From positions 524,789 to 588,788 of the forward strand of contig NZ_HG315690.1 of assembly GCF_000455345.1 (NCBI RefSeq): a stretch of 64,000 nt of DNA, given 5' to 3'. The notes below the pieces were generated by a model. It worked only from the letters and a program-made list of their open reading frames with translations. It did no database searches and was not told the origin of the DNA. Source of the DNA: Halopiger goleimassiliensis. Lineage in GTDB: Archaea > Halobacteriota > Halobacteria > Halobacteriales > Natrialbaceae. A program made the position numbers and the translations under genes. Positions 54,077 to 62,580 of this stretch are shown here, one piece after another; position 1 is the first letter of the stretch; every line of letters begins with the position of its first letter.

Positions 54077-55222
54077 TCAGTCGCTCGGCGACGGTTCGCC
54101 GGGCGTCGTCGCCGGATCGTCCCACGGCAACGGGCCGTCGTAGCCTTCGGGGACGTACGGACAGAGCGGGTCGCTCTCGAGGGGATCACCCGTGTAAGCG
54201 TACGCCCGCGAGCGACTGCCGCCACAGACGTTGCGGTAGGGGCAGGCACCGCATTTGCCCCGGAGTTCGTCCCGGTCGCGCAGGGACTGGAATAGATCGG
54301 CGTTCCGGTAGATGTCGGTGATCGGCCGGTCGCGGACGTTGCCAGCGGATTCGGGCAGGAAGCCCGAGGGATACACGTCGCCGACGTGACTCACGAACGC
54401 GAAGCCGTCGCCGGCGATGATCCCGGATCGCCGTCCGAGGCCGTCCTCCGGCTTCCCGGCCCCGGACTCGTCGTCGGACGCCGACTCGGCCTCGCGTTGC
54501 TTCTGGAGGGAGACGCGTCTGTACTGCGGTGCCTCGGTCGTCTTGAGCCCGAAGGGTGACGACTGCCTGACGTCGTCGAGCCACGCCATCACGCGGTCGG
54601 CCTTCTCGGGGCTGATCGGCTCGAGAACGCGACCGCGGCCGATCGGGACGAGGAAGAAGACGCTCCAGAGGACGGCTCCGAGGTCCTCGATCAGATCCCT
54701 GATTTCGGGGAGTTCGTCGACCGTCTGCCGACAGACGGTCGTGTTGACCTGGACGGGGAGGCCGGCGGCCTGGGCGTCCTCGACGGCGCGGATCGTCTCC
54801 TCGAAACTCCCCTCTTCGCCGCGGAACGCGTCGTGGGTGGCCGCCGACGCGCCGTCGAGGCTGACGGCCATGCGCTTCAGCCCGGCGTCGGCCAACTCCT
54901 CGATGCGCTCTGCGGTGAGCGACCGCGTCCCGCTGGGAGTGATCGTCATCCGCAGGCCGAGGTCGTCGCCGTGGCCGACCAGTTCCGAGACGTCGTCGCG
55001 GACCAGCGGGTCGCCGCCCGAGAGCACGACCAGTTGTCCCTCTCCGAACGCGGCGGCGTCCTCGAGCAGCGCCTTCCCCTCCGCAGTGGTGAGTTCGTCC
55101 GGGTGCCGGTCGGGCTGGGCGTCGGCCCGACAGTGGTCGCACGCGAGGTCGCAGGCCTGCGTGAGCTCCCAGATGAGGACGAACGGCCGCTCCGACGTAT
55201 CGAGTTGACCACCAGGGTGCAT
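54077..55222 (-). CDS. Radical-SAM/SPASM enzyme, candidate RiPP maturase
   Basis: A 381-residue radical-SAM protein. The [4Fe-4S]/SAM motif is CDLACDHC (Cys24, 28, 31) after ERPFVLIWELTQA, followed by LVVLSGGDPLVRDD and KRMAVSLDGASAATHD. The C-terminal SPASM-type iron-sulfur region has GKCGACPYRNVCGGSRSRAY and DPLCPYVPEG. It resembles the family I recall as TIGR04053 and, more remotely, the heme-pathway enzymes AhbC/AhbD and NirJ. A PaaB-like partner gene diverges from it and a CGCGG protein gene lies beyond that, which suggests peptide modification. It starts at MHPGGQLD. Confidence 0.88.
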   Translation of the reverse strand: MHPGGQLDTSERPFVLIWELTQACDLACDHCRADAQPDRHPDELTTAEGKALLEDAAAFGEGQLVVLSGGDPLVRDDVSELVGHGDDLGLRMTITPSGTRSLTAERIEELADAGLKRMAVSLDGASAATHDAFRGEEGSFEETIRAVEDAQAAGLPVQVNTTVCRQTVDELPEIRDLIEDLGAVLWSVFFLVPIGRGRVLEPISPEKADRVMAWLDDVRQSSPFGLKTTEAPQYRRVSLQKQREAESASDDESGAGKPEDGLGRRSGIIAGDGFAFVSHVGDVYPSGFLPESAGNVRDRPITDIYRNADLFQSLRDRDELRGKCGACPYRNVCGGSRSRAYAYTGDPLESDPLCPYVPEGYDGPLPWDDPATTPGEPSPSD

Positions 55223-55371
55223 TAGGCGGGTGTATACCCCCAACTGTCGAAAACGGCCCCGTCGTTCCCGATCGGCGGGAATTCTTCGAATATGTTCGTC
55301 AAATCGGCGACGTGTTCTCAGTGGCCGGGAGGTCGAGGAACGGGCATCACGACGCCGTGAAAGCACCGGAT

Positions 55372-55728
55372 ATGGTCGAGAAAACGCGCCGGCGGCGGGT
55401 CGAATCCGACGGCGACGATCGGGACGCTGCCCGGTGGGAAGTGTTTTGCAGAGACGATCCGACCGACCCCTTGCGACACGTCGGTAGCGTGGTCGCCGAC
55501 GACGCCGAGGAGGCCCACGAACACGCCGCGCGGCTGTTCGGCTGGTACGCCGTCGACGTCTGGGTCTGTCCAGCGACGTCGGTCGCCCGGTTCTCGACTC
55601 GAGCGAGCGAGTCCGAGCGCGGAGGAGGTGACGAGCCGGAAGGTGATGGAGAGGATGGAGAATCGGAGGCTGCCGAACCCAGGGTGTACGAAGAGACCGA
55701 GGGGACGCCACACGTCAGGGATTCCTGA
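55372..55728 (+). CDS. PaaB-like radical-SAM partner protein (Htur_1727-like)
   Basis: A 118-residue protein. After a basic start (MVEKTRRRRV), residues 20-75 hold a small conserved domain: ARWEVFCRDDPTDPLRHVGS, VVADDAEEAHEHAARLFGWY and VDVWVCPATSVARF. This looks like PaaB of phenylacetate degradation and like the small haloarchaeal rSAM-partnered protein I remember as Htur_1727. The C-terminal ~40 residues are acidic and disordered. It is divergent from the radical-SAM gene (149 bases between starts) and ends 12 bases before the CGCGG gene. It probably presents or binds the substrate peptide. Confidence 0.75.
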   Translation: MVEKTRRRRVESDGDDRDAARWEVFCRDDPTDPLRHVGSVVADDAEEAHEHAARLFGWYAVDVWVCPATSVARFSTRASESERGGGDEPEGDGEDGESEAAEPRVYEETEGTPHVRDS

Positions 55729-55739
55729 GCGGTCCTGGA

Positions 55740-56045
55740 TCAGGCGTCCTCGAGGTGAACCCGCGTCACGTAACCGCCACAGCCACACTGGTCGACGTAC
55801 TCGAGGTCGATGCCGTCGTAAGCGGCCTCGAGTTCGTCCCAGAGGTACGACCGCGGATCGCCGTGATCGCCGTGCGTGACGAGGTTGACGTGGGTCCCGG
55901 GTGCAGTCGCCTCGATAGCGTCTTTGGCCTGTTCGACCACCAGATCGCGGTCGGCCGCGTGCCGGGGCAACTCGAGGTTCGCGGACCACGAGACGTCGTG
56001 GTCGCGTCTGGTGACCGGTTCGACGTCGGTGGCGTCGTCGCTCAT
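55740..56045 (-). CDS. CGCGG-motif protein, candidate RiPP precursor
   Basis: A 101-residue acidic protein ending in LEYVDQCGCGGYVTRVHLED, with cysteines only at 87 and 89 inside CGCGG (87-91). The first ~85 residues, with SWSANLELPRHAADRDLVVE, look like a leader/binding part. I recall a haloarchaeal family named for this CGCGG motif and annotated as a probable radical-SAM-modified peptide. The conserved Cys/Gly core would be the modified part. It lies convergent with the PaaB-like gene and in the same orientation as the MoaD-like gene upstream. Start is MSDDATD; a 15-residue in-frame extension upstream lacks conserved character. Confidence 0.75.
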   Translation of the reverse strand: MSDDATDVEPVTRRDHDVSWSANLELPRHAADRDLVVEQAKDAIEATAPGTHVNLVTHGDHGDPRSYLWDELEAAYDGIDLEYVDQCGCGGYVTRVHLEDA

Positions 56046-56096
56046 ACCCGTCGATCGACCGCGCGGAGGGGTAAGGCCTGAGACGAACACGTTCGC

Positions 56097-56498
56097 CTAA
56101 CAGCAGAACATGAACGGGTAGATCAGCGCGACGCGGTCCCCGTCCGCCAGTTCCGTTTCGAACCCCTCGAGGTGTTCGTTGAACCGGCCGTTGACGCAGA
56201 CCCGGGCGTAGGGCCTCGTCTGCTCGCCTTCGGGGTTCTTTCGCCAGGTGCCGGGCAGGTCGGCGGGCGGCTCCGCCCAGCCCCGGGCGGTCGCGTCCGC
56301 CTCCGTCTCCGCGATCAACATGTCCTCGACGTCGTACTCGGCGAAGAAGGCCTCGAGGAACTCCCGGAGGCGTCCGCCCTCGAACGCGAACTCGAGTTCG
56401 TGCGTGCCGACCGCCTCGCGGACGTGTCCGGTACAGCGCACCGTGACAGTGGTCACCGCGGAGTGGTCTGAATCGGGCGACTCCAGTCGGCTGGTCAT
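56097..56498 (-). CDS. MoaD/ThiS-like protein ending in Cys-Cys
   Basis: A 133-residue beta-grasp protein. VTVRCTGHVREAVGTHELEF is the first hairpin and GRLREFLEAFFAEY the helix, as in MoaD. The end of the domain is ARVCVNGRFNEHL, then DGDRVALIYPFMFCC. MoaD, ThiS and SAMP proteins end in Gly-Gly; here the last residues are Cys-Cys, so it cannot be adenylated at a diglycine. An insert (about 60-95) is present in the middle. The termination is real: a stop follows at once, and the CGCGG gene is 51 bases away. Start is the ATG at MTSRLESP. Confidence 0.8.
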   Translation of the reverse strand: MTSRLESPDSDHSAVTTVTVRCTGHVREAVGTHELEFAFEGGRLREFLEAFFAEYDVEDMLIAETEADATARGWAEPPADLPGTWRKNPEGEQTRPYARVCVNGRFNEHLEGFETELADGDRVALIYPFMFCC

Positions 56499-56586
56499 AC
56501 TGGGACCTACGCTCTCGGGTCGCGAAAGACCGCTTCCGAACGTGTTCGGACACGAGGTGACGACGCTCGAGCGCGAAGGGACGGAC

Positions 56587-57966
56587 ATGAACGGCATTCC
56601 CGGAGGGTTACGGACCGACCAGCAGCCCCCGATGGCGATTCCGCTGCGCCACTTCGTCGTGGGGCTGGCGTTTCTCGTGCTGGCCGTCGTCGGCGGAACG
56701 GTCATGGCGGTCAGGACGCTGCCGGGGCTGGCGGACCTGGCTCACCTCCACGTCACGCTGCTCGGTTGGGTCGTGCTGACGATCATGGGCGCGATGACGC
56801 AGTTCGTCCCCGTCTGGTCCGGGGTCTCGATCCACTCGCGGCGACTCGCGGTCGCACAGCTCTGGCTGGTCGTCGCCGGACTGGTCGGGTTCGCGGCGGC
56901 GCTACTCGCCGGAGCACTCGCCTGGCTGCCCGTCGTCGCCGGCCTCATCCTCGTGGGTATCTGGCTGTTCGTCTACAACGTCGGCCGCACGCTGCTTTCG
57001 GCGCGGCCGCTCGATTTCACCGAACGACACTTCGGGTTCGCGCTCGTCTGCTTCGCCGCCCTCGCGCCGCTTGGATACCTCCTCGCCGTTGATTTCACCC
57101 AACCGGTTCTCGAGGGGACTCCCTTCGTCAGGGGCGAGGTGCTGCTCGTGCACGCCACGCTCGCGCTCTACGGGGCCGTCCTCTCGACGATCGTGGGCGC
57201 GCTGCTGCAACTCACCCAGATGTTCGCCCAGTGGGAACCCGGAGCCGTCGAGGACCGGTTACTCGAACTCGAGGAACTGCTCTTCCCCGGGGGCGTGCTG
57301 GTCCTCGCGACCGGCCGCGGCCTCGGCGTCGAACCCATCGCCCGACTGGGTGCCGCGGCCGTGCTCGTCGGCCTCCTCGCGTACGTGGCCGTCGTCGTTC
57401 GCGGGCTCTGGCAGGCGACGGCCGATCGATCGCCGATGACCGACCGGTACTGGGTCGTCGTCGCATCGCTGGTCCTCTGGACTGTCCTCGCCGTGCCGAC
57501 CTGGCTGACCGACGCAACCGGCTACGCCGGCCTGTTCGGCCATCCCGACGCCTTCGTCGTCCTGGTCTTCGGCGTCTTCGGCTTCGTCGTCGTCGGCTCG
57601 CTGTACCACATCGTCCCCTTCATCATCTGGCTCGAGCGCTACAGCGACCGGCTGGGGTTCGAACAGGTGCCGATGATCGACGACCTCTACGACGACCGTC
57701 TCGAGCGTGCCGATTTCGTCCTGACGCTCGCCGGCTTTGCCGTCCTGACCGTCGCATCGCTGGTCGGGGTCCCCACGAGAGTAGCAGTCGGCGGCAGCGT
57801 CCTCACGACGCTGGGCTTCTGTCTGTTCGTCCTGAACATGCTGCTGACGATCCACCGCCACGGTCCCGATGGACTTGGCGGCGTGTTCGTCGACGCGATC
57901 GACTCGGCTCCCGAGGAAAGCGACGACGCACCCGTCACTCGCCCCTCGAGCGGTGACGGCCCCTGA
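56587..57966 (+). CDS. Heme-copper oxidase subunit I-like membrane protein
   Basis: A 459-residue membrane protein with about twelve hydrophobic segments. The second segment begins LADLAHLHVTLLGWVVL (His53, His55), and further His lie in LLVHATLALYGAVL and GSLYHIVPFIIWL. The pattern resembles subunit I of cbb3 oxidases and NO reductases, although several catalytic His seem absent, so it may bind only low-spin heme. The function is unclear: cofactor transport, heme insertion or a quinol-linked redox part are possible. It is divergent from the MoaD-like gene with 88 bases between starts. Confidence 0.7.
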   Translation: MNGIPGGLRTDQQPPMAIPLRHFVVGLAFLVLAVVGGTVMAVRTLPGLADLAHLHVTLLGWVVLTIMGAMTQFVPVWSGVSIHSRRLAVAQLWLVVAGLVGFAAALLAGALAWLPVVAGLILVGIWLFVYNVGRTLLSARPLDFTERHFGFALVCFAALAPLGYLLAVDFTQPVLEGTPFVRGEVLLVHATLALYGAVLSTIVGALLQLTQMFAQWEPGAVEDRLLELEELLFPGGVLVLATGRGLGVEPIARLGAAAVLVGLLAYVAVVVRGLWQATADRSPMTDRYWVVVASLVLWTVLAVPTWLTDATGYAGLFGHPDAFVVLVFGVFGFVVVGSLYHIVPFIIWLERYSDRLGFEQVPMIDDLYDDRLERADFVLTLAGFAVLTVASLVGVPTRVAVGGSVLTTLGFCLFVLNMLLTIHRHGPDGLGGVFVDAIDSAPEESDDAPVTRPSSGDGP

Positions 57967-58037
57967 TCGGGAGGCCGCTCGAGGGACTCAGAAGGAGAGA
58001 CACGATTCGAAGCCAAACGGTGACGCCCTCGAGCAAG

Positions 58038-58817
58038 CTAGCCTTCGAGCACTTCGTAGGCGACGTCGGCATCGCGGAGCGCGTCCGTGACGCGGCCGAC
58101 CGCGTCGGTCGTGGCGACGACGGTCACCTCGAGGCCGTGTTCGGCGGCGTCGGCGGCGACGTCGCCGACGGCGAACGTGACGTCCGGTTCGATCTCGGCC
58201 CGCCGACAGGCGACGACGGCCTCGACGCCGGTCGCGGCGACCCGGTCGGCGTCGGTACACGCGGTGGCGACCGTCTCCGACTCGATCGCTCGACTCCCGC
58301 CGGTGCGGATGCTCGGCACCTGGAGGACGGTCACCGACCCTGGCTCGAGTTCCATGACGCCCTCGAAACTGGTGACGCCCACGTCGGTGCCGGCCTCGGC
58401 GTCGGTCGTCGCGATGCCGGTCGCGGGACCCTCCCCACCCGGTTCGGCGTGCAGCAGGCCGTCCTCGAGGAACAGGGAGACGGTCTCGCCCTCCTCGATG
58501 TCCGCGGTCGCGACGTAGGCGTCCTCGCTCATCGCCCCGAGGACGTCGCCGGTGACGTGGTCGGCGAACCGTCGGACGTCGTCCGCGGTCCGGAAGAGCC
58601 AGTCGACGCCCTCCGGAGTCACCCGGTACCGCGAGCGTCCTTCCTTCTCGACGAGGCCGTCGTCGACCAGTTCGCGGATGTACTCGCTGATCGCCTGGCT
58701 CGTGACGCCGACCTCCTCGGCGATCTCCCCCTGACTGACCGCGGGCTGGCGCTCGGCGATCTGCACGAGGATGCGAAACCGCGTCGCGGCCCGCTTGTTG
58801 TCGAGGACGTCGACCAT
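58038..58817 (-). CDS. Winged-helix regulator with ligand-binding C terminus
   Basis: A 259-residue regulator. The N-terminal helix-turn-helix (about 10-75) has FRILVQIAERQPAVSQGEIA, EVGVTSQAISEYIRELVDDG and a wing GRSRYRVTPEGVDWL. The rest (about 90-259) is an alpha/beta domain with EDAYVATADIEEGETVSLFL and VEAVVACRRAEIEPDVTFAV. It is a family I have seen in haloarchaea without an assigned ligand. The start is the ATG just after a TATA box. It is divergent from the reductase gene. Confidence 0.8.
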   Translation of the reverse strand: MVDVLDNKRAATRFRILVQIAERQPAVSQGEIAEEVGVTSQAISEYIRELVDDGLVEKEGRSRYRVTPEGVDWLFRTADDVRRFADHVTGDVLGAMSEDAYVATADIEEGETVSLFLEDGLLHAEPGGEGPATGIATTDAEAGTDVGVTSFEGVMELEPGSVTVLQVPSIRTGGSRAIESETVATACTDADRVAATGVEAVVACRRAEIEPDVTFAVGDVAADAAEHGLEVTVVATTDAVGRVTDALRDADVAYEVLEG

Positions 58818-58840
58818 ACAGGGGCCTTCTCTCGAGCGTA

Positions 58841-58850
58841 GCAAAAAGGT
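58841..58850 (-). promoter_or_regulatory. TATA box of the winged-helix regulator
   Basis: On the minus strand ACCTTTTTGC is centred about 28 bases before the ATG at 58817, the distance of a leaderless transcript. Confidence 0.55.
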
Positions 58851-59054
58851 ACGCGGTCCCAGGCCGATACGCCCCGTCAGTTCCGCCGGTCTGGGGACGA
58901 ACAGCGAAGGGGCTGGCGGCCGAAACCGGTCGTATGCAGGTGCGTGCCGTTCCCCGTCACCGCTCACCACAGATCCCGACCCCCATATATCAGGGGGGGA
59001 GATATCGAGCGACGACTGAACAAACTCATTAGGATCGAATAGAGTCTCGAGAGC

Positions 59055-60299
59055 ATGAACGACCGCTACGACGTAGTGATCGCCGGTGCGGGTCCCGCAG
59101 GGGGACAGTGTGCGCGAGACCTCGCAGCGAGGGGCTACGACGTCGTCGTCCTGGAGACGGAACCCGAAGACGAGTTCCCGCGCGCGAGCAACAAATCGAC
59201 AGCGGGGACGTTCCCGTCGATGATGGCCTCCTACAACGTCCCCGACGACGTGGTGATGCAGTACACCGACAGCGTCGTCCTCGAGTCGCCCACCAACTAC
59301 TACGTCCGGGACCAGCCCGGAGCCGTCCTCGATTTCGCCGCCTTCAAGCGGTTTCTCGTCGAGGATAGCCGCGAGAACGGCGCGGAGTATCGGTTCGGTG
59401 CTCGCGTCACCGAACCGATCATGGAGGGCGGCGAAATCGTCGGCGTCCGCTACAACGGTGACGAGGAAGTGTACGGCGAGATCGTCGTCGACGCGACGGG
59501 GCCGGCCGCACCGCTGGCGAAGAAACTCGGCGTCGTCGACCTCGAGCGCGAGAACCACGCCATCGGCATCGAGTACGAGTTCGAGGGCATCGAGGTCGAC
59601 CGCCCCGGCTACGCCGACCTGCACGACGCGATGATGCTCCGACTGGACCACGAACTCGCACCCGGCGGTTACTCGTGGATCTTCCACACCGGCGAGGACA
59701 CCGCCAAAGTGGGGCTCTGTTACATCCAGAACGACTACCACAGCACCCGCTCGAAATCGAGTTACACCATCGACGACTACCTCGAGCACTGGCTCGAGAC
59801 CGACCCACGACTCGCCGACGCCGAGCGCCTCGAGGGCAAACAACACCGCGGCTCGGCGCACATCCAGATGCCCGGGCAGATGCACACCGATCGGTTCATG
59901 GCCATCGGCGACACCGTCCCGTCAGTCGACCCGCTGTGGGGCGAAGGCATCCACAAGTGTATGGACTCCGGTCGCGTCGCCGCCGCTACCGCCGACCGCT
60001 GTCTCAAACACGGCGGCGTCGAGCCGACCGCGGAGAACCTCGAGGTCTACGAGACCCTCTGGCACCGCGACGTCGCCCCCAACGTTCGCAACCGCCAGCT
60101 GATGACGAAGCTCCTGTATCTGGCCGACAACGAACGGTACGACCGGCTCATGGCCGACCTCGACCGTCTCGACGACGATACGCTGTCGAAGGCCAACGAC
60201 GGCGACTGGCTCTCGATCGCCCGCCTGCTGCACCTCGAGGACGCCCCGTTGCTCGCGGAGTTCGCCAAACGCGAGTTGGTGCCTACCCTGTCGCTGTAG
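59055..60299 (+). CDS. Geranylgeranyl reductase family flavoprotein
   Basis: A 414-residue FAD-dependent reductase. The dinucleotide motif is VVIAGAGPAGGQCARDLAAR near the N terminus; VGLCYIQNDY and GDTVPSVDPLWGEGIHKCMD near the C terminus are typical of geranylgeranyl reductases. In archaea these enzymes saturate the isoprenoid chains of membrane lipids or of quinones. Related proteins also modify other isoprenoids. A CATATATCA at 58984-58992 could be the promoter with a leader of about 40 bases. It is a single gene. Confidence 0.9.
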   Translation: MNDRYDVVIAGAGPAGGQCARDLAARGYDVVVLETEPEDEFPRASNKSTAGTFPSMMASYNVPDDVVMQYTDSVVLESPTNYYVRDQPGAVLDFAAFKRFLVEDSRENGAEYRFGARVTEPIMEGGEIVGVRYNGDEEVYGEIVVDATGPAAPLAKKLGVVDLERENHAIGIEYEFEGIEVDRPGYADLHDAMMLRLDHELAPGGYSWIFHTGEDTAKVGLCYIQNDYHSTRSKSSYTIDDYLEHWLETDPRLADAERLEGKQHRGSAHIQMPGQMHTDRFMAIGDTVPSVDPLWGEGIHKCMDSGRVAAATADRCLKHGGVEPTAENLEVYETLWHRDVAPNVRNRQLMTKLLYLADNERYDRLMADLDRLDDDTLSKANDGDWLSIARLLHLEDAPLLAEFAKRELVPTLSL

Positions 60300-60474
60300 C
60301 CGGTCTTGTGCCTCGTCGCCGATTTCGAATCGTCTCGCGGACCGTCTTTTCCGCTCGTCGCGTCTACCGCGGATCGGGGACGAGGGGTGCTCGTACCACT
60401 CCCGGCAGCGCCCCGCTCGAGCCGGGGTACGTAGACAGAACGTTAATGGACGGCGCTTTCGAGTAGGTAGTTGT

Positions 60475-61509
60475 ATGTCTCGTCGGCCGCGCCGTCCAGT
60501 CGGCGACTCGAGTCCGGCAACGACGAGCGAGCGCTCGCGTCAGCTACCGCGGCGGTCGATACTGACGGCCGCAAGTGCGACGCTCGCGGCGACGGCCGGC
60601 TGTACGGACCTGCTCGAGGACGGCTCGTCGCTCGCGGAACCGATCGTCGACGCCGTCCCGGCGGACGCGACCGTGCTCGTCCGCATCGACCCGGACGCAA
60701 CCGATCCGGACGAGTTCGAGCGGTTACGCGGGGAACTCGCGGCCGTCGATTCGGAGCGCCTCGACGTAGAAACCGGACTCGCGAGGCTCGAGGACCGAAC
60801 CGGCTTCACGTCGCTCGAGACGGACGGCCTCCTCTTGTTCGACGGACCGAGCGTCGACGATCCCGACGATGGTGGGCCGCCGGTCGACGCCGTCTTCGAG
60901 GGCGAGTGGAGCGACGCCGAGGTCGTGACCGGGCTCGAGGACGGGACCGATCTCGCGTACGAGCAGCGGACGTATCAGGACGAGCCGGTGCTGTACGAAC
61001 CAGTCGGGGATGGGACCGAGCAGCCGCCAACACTCGGTGTCCACGGTAACGGGCGGTACGTCCTCGGCAGCGAGACGGGCGTTCGTGCGTCGCTCGCCAC
61101 GCGCTACGACGAGGCGGACGAGCCCTCGGGCTCGATTCGCGACGCCTACGACGACGCACGCGACGTGCCAGTGACGTTCGCGGTGGAACCGATCGGCTCG
61201 CTCGTGCCGGAGGGGTACGAGTTACTGTTGCCCCCGGGTGGAACCGACGCCCTCGAGGGCGTCTCGAGCGTCGGCGTGAGCGTCGACGGTCTCGAGTCCG
61301 GCGTGGAGTTACTCGTCGGATTTCGAACCACGGGCGACGCCGACGAGCTCGAGGAGATCCTCAGGGGAACGATCGCGTTGCTCGCGGAAACCGACGAGGA
61401 ACACGGCGACCAGCTCCAGGCGGCGACGGTCGAGCGCGACGGCGACGTCGTCGAACTGGCCTACGACGGCGATCCGGAACCGGTGTTGTCCCTGTTCGAC
61501 GAGGTGTGA
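60475..61509 (+). CDS. Lipoprotein of an ABC transporter operon, unknown role
   Basis: A 344-residue lipoprotein. The N terminus has a twin arginine and hydrophobic core (LPRRSILTAASATLAAT) and a lipobox ATAGC. The mature part is acidic and mixed alpha/beta (VPADATVLVRIDPDATDPDE, GNGRYVLGSETGVRASLATR, FAVEPIGSLVPEGYELLLPP). I do not recognise the domain, although the pattern resembles large haloarchaeal surface lipoproteins. It lies three bases before the permease, so it is part of that transporter. No binding-protein fold can be confirmed. Confidence 0.75.
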   Translation: MSRRPRRPVGDSSPATTSERSRQLPRRSILTAASATLAATAGCTDLLEDGSSLAEPIVDAVPADATVLVRIDPDATDPDEFERLRGELAAVDSERLDVETGLARLEDRTGFTSLETDGLLLFDGPSVDDPDDGGPPVDAVFEGEWSDAEVVTGLEDGTDLAYEQRTYQDEPVLYEPVGDGTEQPPTLGVHGNGRYVLGSETGVRASLATRYDEADEPSGSIRDAYDDARDVPVTFAVEPIGSLVPEGYELLLPPGGTDALEGVSSVGVSVDGLESGVELLVGFRTTGDADELEEILRGTIALLAETDEEHGDQLQAATVERDGDVVELAYDGDPEPVLSLFDEV

Positions 61510-61512
61510 GCC

Positions 61513-62577
61513 GTGGACCTGCTCGCCCTGTTGCGCAAGGAGACGATCGCCGCCCGCCGGAACCTGGCGCTGATCGTCGTCGTGCTGGTCGTGCTCCCCG
61601 CCGCGATTATCGGCGGGACGGTCGTCTTCCAGACGACGATTCCACAGGACGTCCCCGTGGGCGTCACGGGAACGGACGACGCCACCGCCAACGACATCGC
61701 GATCGCTCGAGCGGGCGTGACGACGCTCGCGACGCCGATCGGGTACGAGTCGACCGACGACGCCCGGGCGGCGCTCGCCCGCGAAGACGTCTACCTGGTC
61801 GTCGAAGTCCCGGGTGACGTGACCGATCCGGACGCGAACGCGACCGTGACGGTGATCTCCGACGGAGCTTACGTTCCGCTCGAGGAACCGGTCGACGAGA
61901 GTGCGGCGCTCATCGAACGGCAGTTCGACGCGGCGCTCCCGGCAGATATTCACGTCGAACAGGAACGACTCGGTACCGATCGGACGCTCTCGGCGTTTCT
62001 CGTCCCGACCGGCGCGTTCGCCTTCGTCGTCCTCTACGCGCTGGTCTTCCTGCCGTACCAGGTTCGGTCCGAACGTCGCGTCGTCGACCGGTTACGCACG
62101 GAGACGCGCCTCGAGACCGTCCTCGCGAGCAAGCTCCTGTTCTACGGGGGTGCGCTCGCCGTTCCGACGGCGATCGTCGCGCTCGCGACCCGACGGCTCG
62201 GCTACGACGTCGCGGCCGCTGCGCCCCTGTCACTGCTCTCGCTGGGGCTGACGTTCGTCTTCCTGTCGGCCGTCGGTCTCGCGATCTGCTTCGCGTTCGA
62301 TCTACGGACGTCCGGCCTGTTCGTCGACCTCGGGATCGCCGTCGGGGTGTTCGCGTTCTCGAGTCTGGTCTTCCCCGCGGGCTTTTTCTCGACGATCCAG
62401 GGAACGATCGCACGGATGCTCCCGACCTACTACGCCGCGGTCGCGACCCGCAGCGGGATGTTGCGGGACGTGCCCCTCACGCTCTACGGCGACCACCTCC
62501 TGTGGCTCGGCGGGACGACCCTCGCATCGCTGGTTGCACTCGAACTGGCACTGATCCGCTACCGACGGAGGCGATAA
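61513..62577 (+). CDS. ABC transporter permease
   Basis: A 354-residue permease with a GTG start three bases after the lipoprotein stop. It has one N-terminal membrane segment (LIVVVLVVLPAAIIGGTVVF), an extracellular acidic domain (about 40-155), and a cluster of five membrane segments from about 165 to the end (FAFVVLYALVFLPYQV, LLSLGLTFVFLSAVGLAICF). This layout is that of ABC-2-type exporters. The substrate is unknown. The next gene starts three bases on, also with GTG. Confidence 0.87.
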   Translation: MDLLALLRKETIAARRNLALIVVVLVVLPAAIIGGTVVFQTTIPQDVPVGVTGTDDATANDIAIARAGVTTLATPIGYESTDDARAALAREDVYLVVEVPGDVTDPDANATVTVISDGAYVPLEEPVDESAALIERQFDAALPADIHVEQERLGTDRTLSAFLVPTGAFAFVVLYALVFLPYQVRSERRVVDRLRTETRLETVLASKLLFYGGALAVPTAIVALATRRLGYDVAAAAPLSLLSLGLTFVFLSAVGLAICFAFDLRTSGLFVDLGIAVGVFAFSSLVFPAGFFSTIQGTIARMLPTYYAAVATRSGMLRDVPLTLYGDHLLWLGGTTLASLVALELALIRYRRRR

Positions 62578-62580
62578 CCC

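Noticed and set aside
58818..59885. Extension of the regulator frame across the geranylgeranyl reductase gene
   Set aside because: It is antisense to a conserved flavoprotein, and a TATA box lies just before the shorter start at 58817.
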